NCBI RefSeq assembly: GCF_000178955.2
Contig: NC_016631.1
Span: 5,766,001-5,830,000, forward strand
Direction: 5' to 3'
DNA from: Granulicella mallensis MP5ACTX8
GTDB taxonomy: Bacteria > Acidobacteriota > Terriglobia > Terriglobales > Acidobacteriaceae
Length of the DNA stretch: 64,000 nucleotides
This document shows positions 24,639-34,359 of this stretch, piece by piece; within the stretch, counting starts at the first letter, position 1, and the number at the start of each line of letters is the position of its first letter. The position numbers and the translations under genes are program-made. The notes under the pieces are model-generated. The model was given only the letters and a program-made list of their open reading frames with translations, had not been told where the DNA came from and did no database searches.

Positions 24639-25157
24639 TTACGCTAGTTCACTTCCCGGCCCCAGCACCCGTTCATAGACCGCTGCCGTAGCCTCATCGA
24701 AACAGCAGAACTCGACGCGCTCCACCCCACACTCATCTGCCAGGTCGCGACACACCCGCACGGCGATCTCCGCAGCCGGCTCTTTGGGGTAGCCGTAGAT
24801 CCCGGTCGAGACCGCCGGAAACGCCATCGTCTTTACCCCTTTCTCCCGAGCCAGTTCCAGGCAACGCCGGTAGCAGCTCGCCAGCTTCTCCGGCTCTTCG
24901 CGCTCTCCCCCGTTCCAAACCGGCCCGACGGCGTGAAAGATCCAGCGTGCGGGCAGCCGAAACCCCGGTGTCGCCTTGGCATCCCCGGTCTTGCAGCCGT
25001 GCAGCTTTCGGCAGGCCTCCACCAGCTCCGTCCCGGCGGCACGGTGAATCGCCCCGTCCACGCCACCTCCTCCAAGCAGCGAACTGTTGGCAGCATTGAC
25101 GATAGCCTCCACCTGAAGCCTGGCAATGTCGCCCCGCACTACTTTCAACTCCGCCAT
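24639..25157 (-). CDS. Macro-domain protein (ADP-ribose-linked deacetylase/hydrolase)
   Basis: 172 residues, a single macro domain, most like the MacroD/YmdB group. Visible motifs are [23 protein letters not shown] (catalytic loop 1, residues about 22-45), the Nx(6)GGVDGAI core, and later [20 protein letters not shown] (loop 2, about 120-140). These residues bind ADP-ribose. The enzyme likely removes acetyl- or mono-ADP-ribose-type groups; cellular targets are unknown. The start is ATG 25157, since AAGGGGGA lies upstream at a good distance and the earlier TTG overlaps it. Transcribed toward copy A of the repeat, with a 20-base gap. Confidence 0.92.
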   Translation of the reverse strand: MAELKVVRGDIARLQVEAIVNAANSSLLGGGGVDGAIHRAAGTELVEACRKLHGCKTGDAKATPGFRLPARWIFHAVGPVWNGGEREEPEKLASCYRRCLELAREKGVKTMAFPAVSTGIYGYPKEPAAEIAVRVCRDLADECGVERVEFCCFDEATAAVYERVLGPGSELA

Positions 25158-25344
25158 CGCATCCCCCTTGCGCAACGCCTCTCAGATGCATCAGAATACC
25201 CAGCGCGCCGCTTCTCGGCTTCCCGCTGTACGCTTATTTCCCGACTGAAACTTAACGTAGCTTTCATTTTTGGGCTCAATCTGAGGTCTAGGCTGGAACC
25301 AACCAGCATCTATCTTCGATTGAACTCCGCAAGGCGAACCCATT

Positions 25345-26973
25345 ATGGCAACTCCAGTATCTGACCCATCTGTTCTCGCCGCCACCTCCCCGCAAGGCTC
25401 CTTGCTCGACAGCAAGCTCGCGCACTCTTCCCCTGGAAAATGGGGCGCAATCGCCTTCGGCATCATGCTGCTCATCGGCCTGATCTACATCGGGACCCAT
25501 CTGAGCGCGGACCTCTCCGTCGTCCACTCTGCCTCGGTGTTCCCTTTCATCCTGCTGGGCATCGCGCTCTTCATCGCGCTGGGCTTCGAGTTCGTAAACG
25601 GCTTCCACGACACAGCGAACGCCGTCGCAACCTGCATCTATACGCACTCGCTTGAGCCTCATATCGCCGTGGTTTACTCCGGCATCATGAACTTCATCGG
25701 CGTGCTTCTGAGCTCCGGTACCGTGGCCTACGCCATCGTCACCCTGCTCCCCGTCGAACTGATCCTCAGGGTCAGCAGGGGTTCGGGCTTCGCGATGGTC
25801 TTCGCCCTCCTGGTTGCCGCCATCCTCTGGAACCTCGCCACCTGGTGGAGAGGCCTGCCCGCCTCCAGCTCGCACACCATGATCGGCTCGGTCATCGGCG
25901 TCGGCGTTGCCAACCAGCTCATTCATGGCCGGTCGGGCGTCAGCGGCGTCGATATGGATCAGGTCATCAAGGTCTTCAAGGCCCTCCTGGTCTCCCCCCT
26001 CGTGGGCTTCGGCATGGCCGCCCTGCTCTTCTTCTTCTTCAAGCTGGTCGCTCGTGACCCACGCCTCTACAAGGCTCCCGAAGGCACTGCGCCGCCACCG
26101 TTCTACATTCGCGCCCTGCTCGTCCTTACCTGCGGTGGCGTCAGCTACTTCCACGGATCGAACGACGGACAGAAGGGCATGGGCCTCATCATGCTCATCC
26201 TCGTCGGTACCGTCCCCACGGCCTACGCGCTCAACCACACCGTCGGCCGGAGCGAGGTTCAGACCTTCGCCGCCGTCTCCACGCAGGTAGCCGGAGCGCT
26301 GCACAACTATGTAGATCCGACCGCGACGGTCGGCGACACGGGAGCTGAACTCGAGCGCTTCGTCTCCGACCACAAGTACCAGCCGCAGACCATGCTCGCC
26401 CTCGAGCAGATGGTCACCGACATCCGCAACGAAGCCACCAACTACGGTTCGCTGGGCAACGTCCCCGCCGGGATGCAGGCCAACGTCCGTAACCAGATGT
26501 ACCTCACCAGCGCGGCTATCACCCTGCTACCCAAGTTCGGTCCCAAGCTCTCGGATAACGACACCAAGGTCATCACCAACTACAAGGCCTTCCTCGACAA
26601 GTCGACCAAGTTCATCCCCACCTGGGTGAAGGTCGCAGTTGCCTTGGCCCTGGGTATGGGCACCATGATCGGCTGGAAGCGCATCGTCGTCACCGTCGGC
26701 GAGAAGATCGGCAAGACGCACCTGACCTACGCTCAGGGCGCCTCCGCTGAAATCACCGCGATGATCACCATCTGGCTTGCCGATACCTACGGGGCCCCGG
26801 TAAGTACCACCCACGTGCTTAGCTCCGGCATCGCCGGAACGATGGCCTCCAGCGGCAGCGGCCTGCAGATGTCGACGGTCCGTGACATCGCCCTGGCATG
26901 GGTCTTCACCCTCCCCGCAGCGGCACTGCTCTCCGGTTGCCTGTTCTTCGTCTTCAACAAGATCGCCGGTTAG
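25345..26973 (+). CDS. Inorganic phosphate transporter (Pit family)
   Basis: 542 residues with about ten to twelve membrane helices in two halves. The duplicated Pit signatures are present: GFEFVNGFHDTANAVAT near residue 90 and GAPVSTTHVLSSGIAG near residue 490, and SSSHTMIGSVIGVG in the first half. The family moves phosphate, usually as a metal-phosphate complex, by proton or sodium symport. A long polar insert at about 310-420 (YVDPTATVGDTGAELERFVSD, DIRNEATNYG) interrupts the fold; this is common in larger bacterial Pit proteins. No phoU-like gene is adjacent. A very strong terminator follows. Confidence 0.92.
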   Translation: MATPVSDPSVLAATSPQGSLLDSKLAHSSPGKWGAIAFGIMLLIGLIYIGTHLSADLSVVHSASVFPFILLGIALFIALGFEFVNGFHDTANAVATCIYTHSLEPHIAVVYSGIMNFIGVLLSSGTVAYAIVTLLPVELILRVSRGSGFAMVFALLVAAILWNLATWWRGLPASSSHTMIGSVIGVGVANQLIHGRSGVSGVDMDQVIKVFKALLVSPLVGFGMAALLFFFFKLVARDPRLYKAPEGTAPPPFYIRALLVLTCGGVSYFHGSNDGQKGMGLIMLILVGTVPTAYALNHTVGRSEVQTFAAVSTQVAGALHNYVDPTATVGDTGAELERFVSDHKYQPQTMLALEQMVTDIRNEATNYGSLGNVPAGMQANVRNQMYLTSAAITLLPKFGPKLSDNDTKVITNYKAFLDKSTKFIPTWVKVAVALALGMGTMIGWKRIVVTVGEKIGKTHLTYAQGASAEITAMITIWLADTYGAPVSTTHVLSSGIAGTMASSGSGLQMSTVRDIALAWVFTLPAAALLSGCLFFVFNKIAG

Positions 26974-26986
26974 TTCTCCCCTTATC

Positions 26987-27025
26987 AACAGATCACGGCA
27001 GCTTCGGCTGCCGTGATCTGTTTAA
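26987..27025 (+). terminator. Rho-independent terminator with UUCG loop
   Basis: A perfect 16-bp stem (AACAGATCACGGCAGC and complement, 26987-27002 and 27007-27022) closes a TTCG tetraloop, followed by a short T run. It lies 13 bases after the Pit gene stop. Confidence 0.92.
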
Positions 27026-27181
27026 GCAGCATCTCAGTTGTAAGTACCGATCGTGCCGCAACGATACTGCCGATGCGTATGGGCGGGATCGAGTCCGAAG
27101 GCGATTGCACCATCAAACACCTGCGCCCCAACCCAACGCGATACTATTGCGGATGATGCACGCAGTAAATCCGGAGGTTGA

Positions 27182-27835
27182 ATGACGACGCAGTACGACT
27201 ATGGCCGGCGTGGACCGGGAATGTTCTCTGGCCTGGTATTGGCACTCGTACTCGGCGCGGTGGTGCTTGGAATGTTCGTCCACCACGCACGTCAGGGCTT
27301 CCCCGGCAAACTGGCGTCGATGATCACCGGAAGGCCGCTGAATGTAGTCTCCGCGCCCATGGTGATCGAGAAAGTGCAGCGGCTGAGCCGCCTGGAGAGT
27401 GTCGTCTACTCGCTGGACACCGTTGTTGAAGGCGATAAATCAAGCCCGGTCCTCCCCGACGCACTCGCCGGAGACCGCATCCTTATGATCGTGCATGGAC
27501 AGACGATCGCCGGTGTCGACATGAGCCAGATGAAGCCCGAGGACGTACAAATCACCGAAGGCGCAGGCGACCGTTCGATCAAGCTCACACTCCCGCCCTC
27601 GCAGGTCTTTCTTACCACCATCGACAACGCGCATACACGCGTCTATGCACGCGACACAGGCCTGTTCGTCGCCGCGGACCCCAATCTCGAAAGCCAGACA
27701 CGGGCCAAGGCACAGCAGCAGTTGCAGACGGCGGCCCTCTCCGACGGAATCCTCGACGCCGCGTCGAAAAACGCGCGGTCAACCGTAACAGCCATGCTCG
27801 AAGGCCTCGGCTTCGAGCACGTCGAGGTGAAGTAG
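27182..27835 (+). CDS. DUF4230-domain protein with N-terminal membrane anchor
   Basis: 217 residues. One membrane helix at about 15-35 (FSGLVLALVLGAVVLGMFV) anchors the protein with its C-terminal part outside. The domain begins near residue 60 (MVIEKVQRLSRLESVVYSLDTVVEG) and runs through HGQTIAGVDMSQMKPEDV to the end; this order matches DUF4230, whose function is unknown. The C terminus (TVTAMLEGLGFEHVEVK) is typical of the family. GGAGG lies four bases before ATG 27182. Its neighbours give no functional hint. Confidence 0.8.
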   Translation: MTTQYDYGRRGPGMFSGLVLALVLGAVVLGMFVHHARQGFPGKLASMITGRPLNVVSAPMVIEKVQRLSRLESVVYSLDTVVEGDKSSPVLPDALAGDRILMIVHGQTIAGVDMSQMKPEDVQITEGAGDRSIKLTLPPSQVFLTTIDNAHTRVYARDTGLFVAADPNLESQTRAKAQQQLQTAALSDGILDAASKNARSTVTAMLEGLGFEHVEVK

Positions 27836-27856
27836 CGCGTGAGAATCTCCAAGTCA

Positions 27857-27884
27857 GCGGCGCGGTCCACTGAAACCGCGCCGC
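27857..27884 (+). terminator. Hairpin after the DUF4230 gene, weak terminator
   Basis: A 10-bp perfect stem (GCGGCGCGGT and complement) with an 8-base loop lies 22 bases after the stop. No T tract follows, so the call is tentative. Confidence 0.45.
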
Positions 27885-27936
27885 GAGCCCCCGAAACTTT
27901 GCTTGGCGCAAAATCGTACCACCCACATCCTGCGGG

Positions 27937-29193
27937 ATGCATCGCATGACACAGCTAGCCTCGGCCCCGACCGCTTCCACCGCCTTCCCACCCGCTCCGA
28001 CCTCGACAGGAGAAGCAGCCGCAGCTCTGCAACCCGCTCCCGTACGCAGCGAACGCAAGCCTCCCCTGCCCGCGCTTACAGGCCTCCGCACGCTGCTGGC
28101 GCTGACCATTCTGCTCTTCCACTTCACGCCGGCGGGACTGCGCTGGGAGGCCCATCCCTGGCTCTCGCTTTACCCGTTGATCGATATCGGCTACGTCTTC
28201 GTCAGCTTCTTCTTTCTGATCTCGGGATTCATCCTCTCCTACAACTACGCGGACCGGCCCGCGCCGCTGAATCCCCTTGATTTCTGGATGGCCCGTTTCT
28301 CGCGGCTCTATCCGGTCTACGTGCTGACGCTCATCGTCTCCATCCCCATGCTCATCGCGGAGTGGCACGTCCGCTCGCACACGCAGTTCTATGAAGGCGT
28401 CGTGCTGACGCCGCTGCTGCTGCAGGGCTGCTTTCCCCGGCTGGCCACGTTCTGGAATACCGTCACCTGGACCCTCTCCTGCGAGGTGATGCTTTATCTC
28501 GCCTTTCCCTGGCTGATGCGGCTGCGCTGGCCACGGAGCTGGGGCAAGCTTCTGGTGATGCTCACCATTCTGTGGGTGGTCGGAATGATTCCGCACTCGA
28601 TCTACGTGCTGCACGACCCCGATCATCTCGGCCATATGGCCGACCGCTACAGCGACGGCTTCTGGATCAACACCCTGAAGTACACGCCGCTGCCCTACGT
28701 CTGCACCTTCCTCGCGGGGCTGACCCTTGGGCGCCTGCATGAGGCAGCAAAGCTTGGCGTTCGCGGACGCATGATCGTCGGACTGTGCGGCTTCGCGGCA
28801 GCCTGGTTTGTGACCTATCATCTGGCGACGCGGCTGCCCTACATCATGATCCACGGCGGCCTGCTGACCCCGATCTTCGGAGCCATCATCCTCGGGCTCT
28901 CCGGCCCCAGCCCCCTGGCCCGCGTGTTCTCCATTCGACCCCTGGTAGCCATCGGCACTTCGACCTACTGCCTCTACCTGCTGCACTTCAACGTGTTCAT
29001 CCTGCTTCACCAGAACCATGTGCCGGAGAAATTGCATGTAGCGAGATTCGATCCGTGGATCTCGTATGTGTTCGTCGTACTTCTGGCCATGTCGGTGAGG
29101 AGATTTGTGGAGCACCCAGCACAGTTGGCCATCGGAGCCTGGTGGAAGCAAAAACGGGCAGCCCAAAAAGAGCGCGCGGCGGCAATAGTCTAG
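27937..29193 (+). CDS. Membrane acyltransferase 3 family (OafA-like) protein
   Basis: 418 residues. A proline/alanine-rich cytoplasmic lead of about 45 residues is followed by ten or so membrane helices. Acyltransferase-3 signatures are visible: LTGLRTLLALTILLFHFTP with the conserved histidine near 60, DIGYVFVSFFFLISGFILSYNY, and RFSRLYPVYVLTLI with the arginine. WTLSCEVMLYLAFPW is the cytoplasmic-side signature. It probably O-acylates an envelope polysaccharide. ATG 27937 is used, though ATG 27946 is equally possible. It is a single gene, not next to glycosyltransferases. Confidence 0.87.
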   Translation: MHRMTQLASAPTASTAFPPAPTSTGEAAAALQPAPVRSERKPPLPALTGLRTLLALTILLFHFTPAGLRWEAHPWLSLYPLIDIGYVFVSFFFLISGFILSYNYADRPAPLNPLDFWMARFSRLYPVYVLTLIVSIPMLIAEWHVRSHTQFYEGVVLTPLLLQGCFPRLATFWNTVTWTLSCEVMLYLAFPWLMRLRWPRSWGKLLVMLTILWVVGMIPHSIYVLHDPDHLGHMADRYSDGFWINTLKYTPLPYVCTFLAGLTLGRLHEAAKLGVRGRMIVGLCGFAAAWFVTYHLATRLPYIMIHGGLLTPIFGAIILGLSGPSPLARVFSIRPLVAIGTSTYCLYLLHFNVFILLHQNHVPEKLHVARFDPWISYVFVVLLAMSVRRFVEHPAQLAIGAWWKQKRAAQKERAAAIV

Positions 29194-29296
29194 GACCTGT
29201 CACCAAATGGCTCTTGAGTAAAACCAAACTGCAAGCAGTCTGCTAGGGCACTGTTTCGTTAAGGGCATGGCTTCAGCCAAGCCATAAAATGCATGT

Positions 29297-30322
29297 ATGC
29301 GCGTTTGGATTGTCCTGTGTTTCCTTCTACTGTTCCGCACGCCGGTTCCGGCGCAGCAGCGGCTCATCTATGACGATGATTGCTCGCAGGACGTCGATTG
29401 CGTAGCCACGCTGCCCATTCTGCACACCCTCGCCGACCGCGGTGAGATCAAGATCCTCGCCATGGTCGCCGATTCGGCCAACCCTCTTTCGGCCCCTACG
29501 CTCAAGCTCTTCGCCAACTACGCTGGCCATCCGCAGATGCCCGTCGGCGCGAACCAGGGTAACGATCCCTCCAACGTACTGTGCAGGAAGAACGCCTGTA
29601 ACGAGAGCCAATGGACGGAGAAGCTGGTCGCACGCTTTGATCCCGGCGACACGCGCATTCACTATCCCGACTGTGTCGCGGTCTATCGCAGTGCGCTGGC
29701 AAAGCAGCCACCACACAGCGTGGCCATCGTAGCGACGGGATTTGCAACGTGCCTCAATCGCCTGTTAGCCAGCCCCGCCGATGCCATCAGTCCGCTGAGC
29801 GGAGCCGAACTCGTCAAGCAGAAGGTAAAGCTACTCTCGGTCATGGGAGGCAAGTATCCGTCGGGAACCGAGTGGAACTTCGAATGCGATGCCCCGGGCT
29901 TTCACGCGCTCTTTTCGCAGTGGACACGCCAGCACGGCTATCCGCCGGTCTACCTGAACGGCTTCGCGAACGGCCTCTACATCCTGGCCGGAGCTCCGGC
30001 CAAGGCCTCGCCTGCGGTCAATCCCACACGCTACGGCCTGCAGCTTGCCAAGACAGATCAGCGCCCCATGTGGGACATGCTCTCCGCGTTGTTCGCGGTA
30101 CGAGGCCTGGCCTACCAGGGGACAACCTACTTCACGCAGAGCGCGCCGGGAACAGTGACGGTGGATGCCGCCACAGGCGCGGACCGATGGTCCACCGCCG
30201 TCGACTCCGGCCACTACGTGCTGACCAACGCGGCCTCGAACGAGACGTTCTCCGCGCTCTTCGACGGCTATGCCCACACGACGGGCTTTCTCGCAAAAGA
30301 ACCGGCGCGAACAGACAAGTAA
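29297..30322 (+). CDS. Exported nucleoside hydrolase (IU-NH family) with variant metal motif
   Basis: 341 residues. A signal peptide of about 19 residues ends at TPVPAQ. The metal-binding start of the fold reads LIYDDDCSQDVDCVATL, where usual members have DTDxGxDVDD; the last aspartate of the DVDD run is a cysteine. VADSANPLSAPTLKLF, VAIVATGFATCLNRL and LLSVMGGKYPSGTEWNFECD (with the late NxxxD) follow the family order. It should split ribonucleosides into base and ribose in the periplasm, if active. The three-aspartate run D26-D28 can still bind calcium. It faces pyrH, with a nine-base gap. Confidence 0.82.
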   Translation: MRVWIVLCFLLLFRTPVPAQQRLIYDDDCSQDVDCVATLPILHTLADRGEIKILAMVADSANPLSAPTLKLFANYAGHPQMPVGANQGNDPSNVLCRKNACNESQWTEKLVARFDPGDTRIHYPDCVAVYRSALAKQPPHSVAIVATGFATCLNRLLASPADAISPLSGAELVKQKVKLLSVMGGKYPSGTEWNFECDAPGFHALFSQWTRQHGYPPVYLNGFANGLYILAGAPAKASPAVNPTRYGLQLAKTDQRPMWDMLSALFAVRGLAYQGTTYFTQSAPGTVTVDAATGADRWSTAVDSGHYVLTNAASNETFSALFDGYAHTTGFLAKEPARTDK

Positions 30323-30331
30323 TCGCCTGTT

Positions 30332-31036
30332 CTACGCAGTTACCAGCGAGCCCAGCTTTTCGCCCTTCACCACGCGGGCGATGTTGCCCTTCTCGCGCAT
30401 GCTGAAGATGATCATCGGCAGGTTATTGTCCTTGCACAGGGACACCGCAGTCGTATCCATGACCTTGAGTCCCAGCTTGAGAATGTCCATGTAGGTAATC
30501 TGCTCGAACTTGACGGCGTCGGCGTCTATCTTGGGGTCGGCGGTATAGATGCCATCGACACTGGTGGCCTTGAGCAGGACCTCGGCGCCGATCTCCATCG
30601 CGCGCAGGCTGGCTGCGGTGTCGGTGGAGAAGTAGGGGTTGCCGGTGCCTGCGGCAAAGATGATGACGCGGCCCTTTTCGAGGTGCCGAATGGCGCGGCG
30701 GCGGATATAGGGCTCGGCGACCTGGTGCATCGCAATAGCGGACATCACCCGGCAGAACAGGCCCGTCTTCTCAATGGCGTCCTGTAAGGCGATGGCATTG
30801 ATGACCGTAGAGAGCATGCCCATATGATCGGCAGCGACACGATCCATGTGAACGGCCTGTTCGGCGACGCCGCGGAAGAAGTTGCCGCCGCCGACGACAA
30901 TCGCGATCTCACAGCCACTGCGGGCAACCTCGGCGATCTCATTCGCGATTGCGCTTACAAAGACAGCGTCGACGCCAAAACCACGGCCGGCGGCCAGGGC
31001 TTCTCCGGATAGCTTGAGGAGGATTCTCTTATACAT
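30332..31036 (-). CDS. pyrH: Uridylate kinase
   Basis: 234 residues from the chosen ATG, an amino-acid-kinase-fold UMP kinase. [12 protein letters not shown] at the N terminus, [11 protein letters not shown] at about 49-58, and [23 protein letters not shown] near 120-142 are diagnostic of the bacterial hexameric enzyme. [15 protein letters not shown] follows near 150. It phosphorylates UMP to UDP and is essential. An ATG 11 codons upstream (31069) is also in frame; neither has a good ribosome site, and the shorter form matches the usual family start. The usual neighbours tsf and frr are absent here. Confidence 0.95.
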   Translation of the reverse strand: MYKRILLKLSGEALAAGRGFGVDAVFVSAIANEIAEVARSGCEIAIVVGGGNFFRGVAEQAVHMDRVAADHMGMLSTVINAIALQDAIEKTGLFCRVMSAIAMHQVAEPYIRRRAIRHLEKGRVIIFAAGTGNPYFSTDTAASLRAMEIGAEVLLKATSVDGIYTADPKIDADAVKFEQITYMDILKLGLKVMDTTAVSLCKDNNLPMIIFSMREKGNIARVVKGEKLGSLVTA

Positions 31037-31170
31037 TCTGTTACAAAGTGTACTAGGCCTGTCATCCATTCGTTACATGCGGCAATAATCGTTTTTAGTC
31101 CCTCCGCACTGCTCCGAACCCGGATGGGCTTTGCGGTGTCTAAACCAGGAATCCAGTCTGCGAGGTGGGG

Positions 31171-32424
31171 ATGCGCCGGGTAAAGCGGATGGTCCAAGGG
31201 TGCCTCCTTACGCTGTTGTTGATCTTCCTTGCTCTTTGCACGGCAGGCGAGATCCGCCAACGTATTCTCGTGCATCGAGCCGCATCGTTGCTCTCAGACA
31301 TACACTCGTTGCGCCTCCACCAAAGCAATTGGAACGATGCGCAGCGGTTCATAGCGCACTGGGGACGTTGGGGCCACTATGACGGCACATGTACGCCTGA
31401 AGACTGCCTGTACGTCATTACGCTGCACGACCTGACAGCACAAATCAATAACAACGCCGTTGAGTGGCCGTCGCGAACGACGTATTTCCTCTCTGCCTTT
31501 AGACTCCTGCCTAGGCAATGGGGAGGTGGTTTACGCCTGATGCAGGCGATGTTCTTAGTCCAGAACGGGATCGTTGTGCGATCGGGAGTCTGGATTGATA
31601 TGACGCAATCGCCCTTCGCGAAGGGCGCGCAACCGGTGTGCTGTGGCGCTGAGCTCATCATGAGTGTCCGAAGCCAGGCTTCCCTTGGTATGCCGGAAGG
31701 GAAGCAGGAGGAACAGCGGAGCCATCACCCCGACTACACCACGTGGAGACCGGGAGGCTGCACGTTTTGCCTTATGGGAAGAGCGACTTACGCGGATAGC
31801 ATGCCTTCTGAAGACGTAGCCAAAATAAGCGATTTTCAATTGTCCTGCGCTACCCGCTGGAGTTCCTGCCTTACCCTAGAGGAGCTTGACCCCGCCGCTC
31901 ATTCCTGGCATCTGTACGAATCTCCCTGGGGAGACCCGCCGAAAAAACCCAGCTCTCAACAGATGCCGGTAGGATGTGCCCTGCCGCTGTATGCCCTGGG
32001 TCGGGATGCGAGCCGAATTGTGTCGGTCGAAGCGTTGGAAGATGGCGTAAGTCTTGGCAAGGACTCCGACGGTATCGAGTATGAAAGTTCACGAGTAAGG
32101 GTAATAGCCGGGCTCAAAGGAGATTCGCCATGGAGAAGTAATTCCATCCAGAAAGTTCTTTCTTCGGGAGCCCCCTTTGACGGCAAGCTGCGCAAGCCAG
32201 CCCATCTGGTGAAGACTCGGCGCTATCTCTTGATATTAGGGAAGGAAGATGACGTTCCTCGCGATAAGGTGGTGCTCGGAATCTGCGGAATTGCCGGGGA
32301 AGATGCGGCCAGCGATCAAGAGGTCAGGCGAGGAGTGGTCATGGACGATCAGCTCAAAGGGTTTGAGCCCATAGTCTCGTTTGGAGGCTTTGCGAGACGC
32401 CGGCTGGAGCCATGGGATCAATAA
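31171..32424 (+). CDS. Membrane-anchored cysteine-rich protein, function unknown
   Basis: 417 residues. An N-terminal hydrophobic helix at about 8-26 (VQGCLLTLLLIFLALCTAG) is either an uncleaved anchor or a signal peptide. The outer part has about ten cysteines, several paired (GTCTPEDC, VCCG, GCTFC, SCATRWSSC), so disulfides are likely. I recognise no fold or domain. GAGG five bases upstream favours ATG 31171 over the GTG two codons before. Lower GC and looser codon use than flanking genes are apparent by eye but not measured. It stands between pyrH (divergent) and the beta-helix gene. Confidence 0.7.
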   Translation: MRRVKRMVQGCLLTLLLIFLALCTAGEIRQRILVHRAASLLSDIHSLRLHQSNWNDAQRFIAHWGRWGHYDGTCTPEDCLYVITLHDLTAQINNNAVEWPSRTTYFLSAFRLLPRQWGGGLRLMQAMFLVQNGIVVRSGVWIDMTQSPFAKGAQPVCCGAELIMSVRSQASLGMPEGKQEEQRSHHPDYTTWRPGGCTFCLMGRATYADSMPSEDVAKISDFQLSCATRWSSCLTLEELDPAAHSWHLYESPWGDPPKKPSSQQMPVGCALPLYALGRDASRIVSVEALEDGVSLGKDSDGIEYESSRVRVIAGLKGDSPWRSNSIQKVLSSGAPFDGKLRKPAHLVKTRRYLLILGKEDDVPRDKVVLGICGIAGEDAASDQEVRRGVVMDDQLKGFEPIVSFGGFARRRLEPWDQ

Positions 32425-32605
32425 AGAGGGCCTTTGCACCGTTATCGGATAACGGCAGGCCCGGCATAAGATATTGCGGCTTAGATGGGTGCCTGTCTCT
32501 ACCCTTTTATTCTCCATCTGCATCCATTCTCGATCTGCATCTTTGCAATTTCTCATTCAAGACTATCGTTTGTCCTCTATCCCATCCTTGCCTCATGCCC
32601 TTAGA

Positions 32606-34339
32606 ATGTCTGGCATGATCATGCGCAGAGTAGCTGGATTCGGATGGATACTAAGTGCCCTCACCTGGGCTGGCGGGTTCGCAGTTGCACAACAGGCGAA
32701 GCCGGAGTTCGGGCCGAACGTCATGGTGTTCAGTCCGTCGATGACGCCTGAGGCCATACAGGCCCAGATCGACAAGGTCTACACCGTGCAACAGCGGAAT
32801 GAGTTCGGGCCGGAGCGCAATGCTCTGCTCTTTCTGCCCGGCGACTACAAGGTAAACGTCCCGATCGGGTTCTATACCGAGGTGATCGGCCTGGGAGCCT
32901 CGCCCGACGACGTACGCATCGCCGGCGATGTACGCGCCGAACCCGTGCGCGGCAACAATGCGACGGTAACCTTCTGGCGAACCGCCGAGGGGTTCAGCGT
33001 AACCCCGGCAGGCGGCACGATGCGCTGGGCCGTCTCTCAGGCCGCACCCTTCCGGCGTATGCACATTCGCGGAGACATGGTGCTGCACAAGAATGGCGGC
33101 TGGGCCAGCGGCGGCTGGATGGCCGATGACCTGATCGACGGTACCGTGAACGCCGGTCCGCAGCAGCAGTGGATCGCAAGAAACAGTGAGTGGCACAACT
33201 GGACGGGATCGAACTGGAACATGGTGTTCGTCGGCATGGCCCATGCGCCTGATGGAGAGTGGCCTCAGCCTCCGTTCACGAAGATCGCCCAGACCCCCAT
33301 CGTCCGCGAGAAGCCGTTTCTGCAGGTCGACGCGAAGGGCAACTATAGCGTGCGCGTGCCGGAGCTGCGAAAGGACAGCGCAGGCATCACGTGGCACACC
33401 GGCGTAACGCCGGGCAGAAACATTCCGCTCCAGAAGTTTTACATCGCTCGGCCGGACCGCGATACTGCAGCGACGATCAATGCCCAGTTGGCCCGAGGCA
33501 AGAATCTGCTGCTGACTCCCGGCATCTATGAGTTGACCGAAGCCCTGCACGTGACCCGTCCGAACACGGTCGTGCTGGGACTGGGATTCGCAACCCTCCG
33601 CCCGACGCAAGGCACCGCGGCGATGACAACCTCGGACGCAGACGGCATCATCCTTGCGGGGCTGCTCTTCGATGCAGGGGCCGCGAAGTCTCCCGTGCTG
33701 CTGGAAATCGGTCCCGCAGGCAGCAAGGCAAGCCACGCCCAGAACCCGATCTCGCTGCACGATGTGTTCTTTCGTGTGGGTGGAGCAGCGGTCGGAAGCA
33801 CCACGAGCAACCTGACGATCAACAGCAACGATACGATCGTTGATCACACCTGGATCTGGCGCGCGGACCACGGTTCCGGCGTCGGCTGGGACAAGAACCT
33901 CAGCGCGAACGGCCTGATCGTCAACGGCGACCGGGTAACGATCTACGGTCTGTTCGTCGAGCATCACCAGGAGTACCAGGTGCTCTGGAACGGCAACCAT
34001 GGCCGGACGTACTTCTATCAGTCCGAGATTCCGTACGACCCGCCCACCCAGGAAAGCTATACCAGCGCTCCCGGCACGAATGGCTGGGCCTCCTACAAGG
34101 TTGCCGACAACGTGACATCGCATGAGGCGTGGGGGCTGGGCATCTACAGCGTATTCAGGAAGCCTAACGTCATTCTGACCCGCGCCATTGAAGTACCGGA
34201 ACAGCCAGGCGTTCGGTTTCACCACATGATTACGGTCGCCCTGGATAAGCTGGGCGAGATCAGCAATGTCATCAACAAAACAGGCGGAGCGACCGCGACA
34301 GCCCCGCGCGTGACTCCGAAGGTTACGAACTATCCATAG
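32606..34339 (+). CDS. Exported right-handed beta-helix protein
   Basis: About 577 residues with a signal peptide of 25-30 residues (start MSGMIMRR, cleavage near VAQQ). The first third includes NVMVFSPSMTPEAIQAQIDKVY and LLFLPGDYKVNV, then FRRMHIRGDMVLHKNGGWASGGW. The rest shows parallel beta-helix rungs (GIILAGLLFDAG, VLLEIGP, TSNLTINSNDTIVDHTWIW, GLIVNGDRVTIYGLFVEHHQ). I recall close relatives in Streptomyces, variously named, with no verified function. Pectate-lyase-like or glucanase-like sugar binding is plausible. The start is uncertain among three nearby ATGs (32606, 32615, 32621). Confidence 0.78.
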   Translation: MSGMIMRRVAGFGWILSALTWAGGFAVAQQAKPEFGPNVMVFSPSMTPEAIQAQIDKVYTVQQRNEFGPERNALLFLPGDYKVNVPIGFYTEVIGLGASPDDVRIAGDVRAEPVRGNNATVTFWRTAEGFSVTPAGGTMRWAVSQAAPFRRMHIRGDMVLHKNGGWASGGWMADDLIDGTVNAGPQQQWIARNSEWHNWTGSNWNMVFVGMAHAPDGEWPQPPFTKIAQTPIVREKPFLQVDAKGNYSVRVPELRKDSAGITWHTGVTPGRNIPLQKFYIARPDRDTAATINAQLARGKNLLLTPGIYELTEALHVTRPNTVVLGLGFATLRPTQGTAAMTTSDADGIILAGLLFDAGAAKSPVLLEIGPAGSKASHAQNPISLHDVFFRVGGAAVGSTTSNLTINSNDTIVDHTWIWRADHGSGVGWDKNLSANGLIVNGDRVTIYGLFVEHHQEYQVLWNGNHGRTYFYQSEIPYDPPTQESYTSAPGTNGWASYKVADNVTSHEAWGLGIYSVFRKPNVILTRAIEVPEQPGVRFHHMITVALDKLGEISNVINKTGGATATAPRVTPKVTNYP

Positions 34340-34359
34340 AACCTCAGGGCCCAGGACCC

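Noticed and set aside
27955-29166. Minus-strand frame opposite the acyltransferase gene
   Set aside because: Glutamine, histidine and glycine-rich antisense product without motifs, whereas the plus strand shows family signatures.
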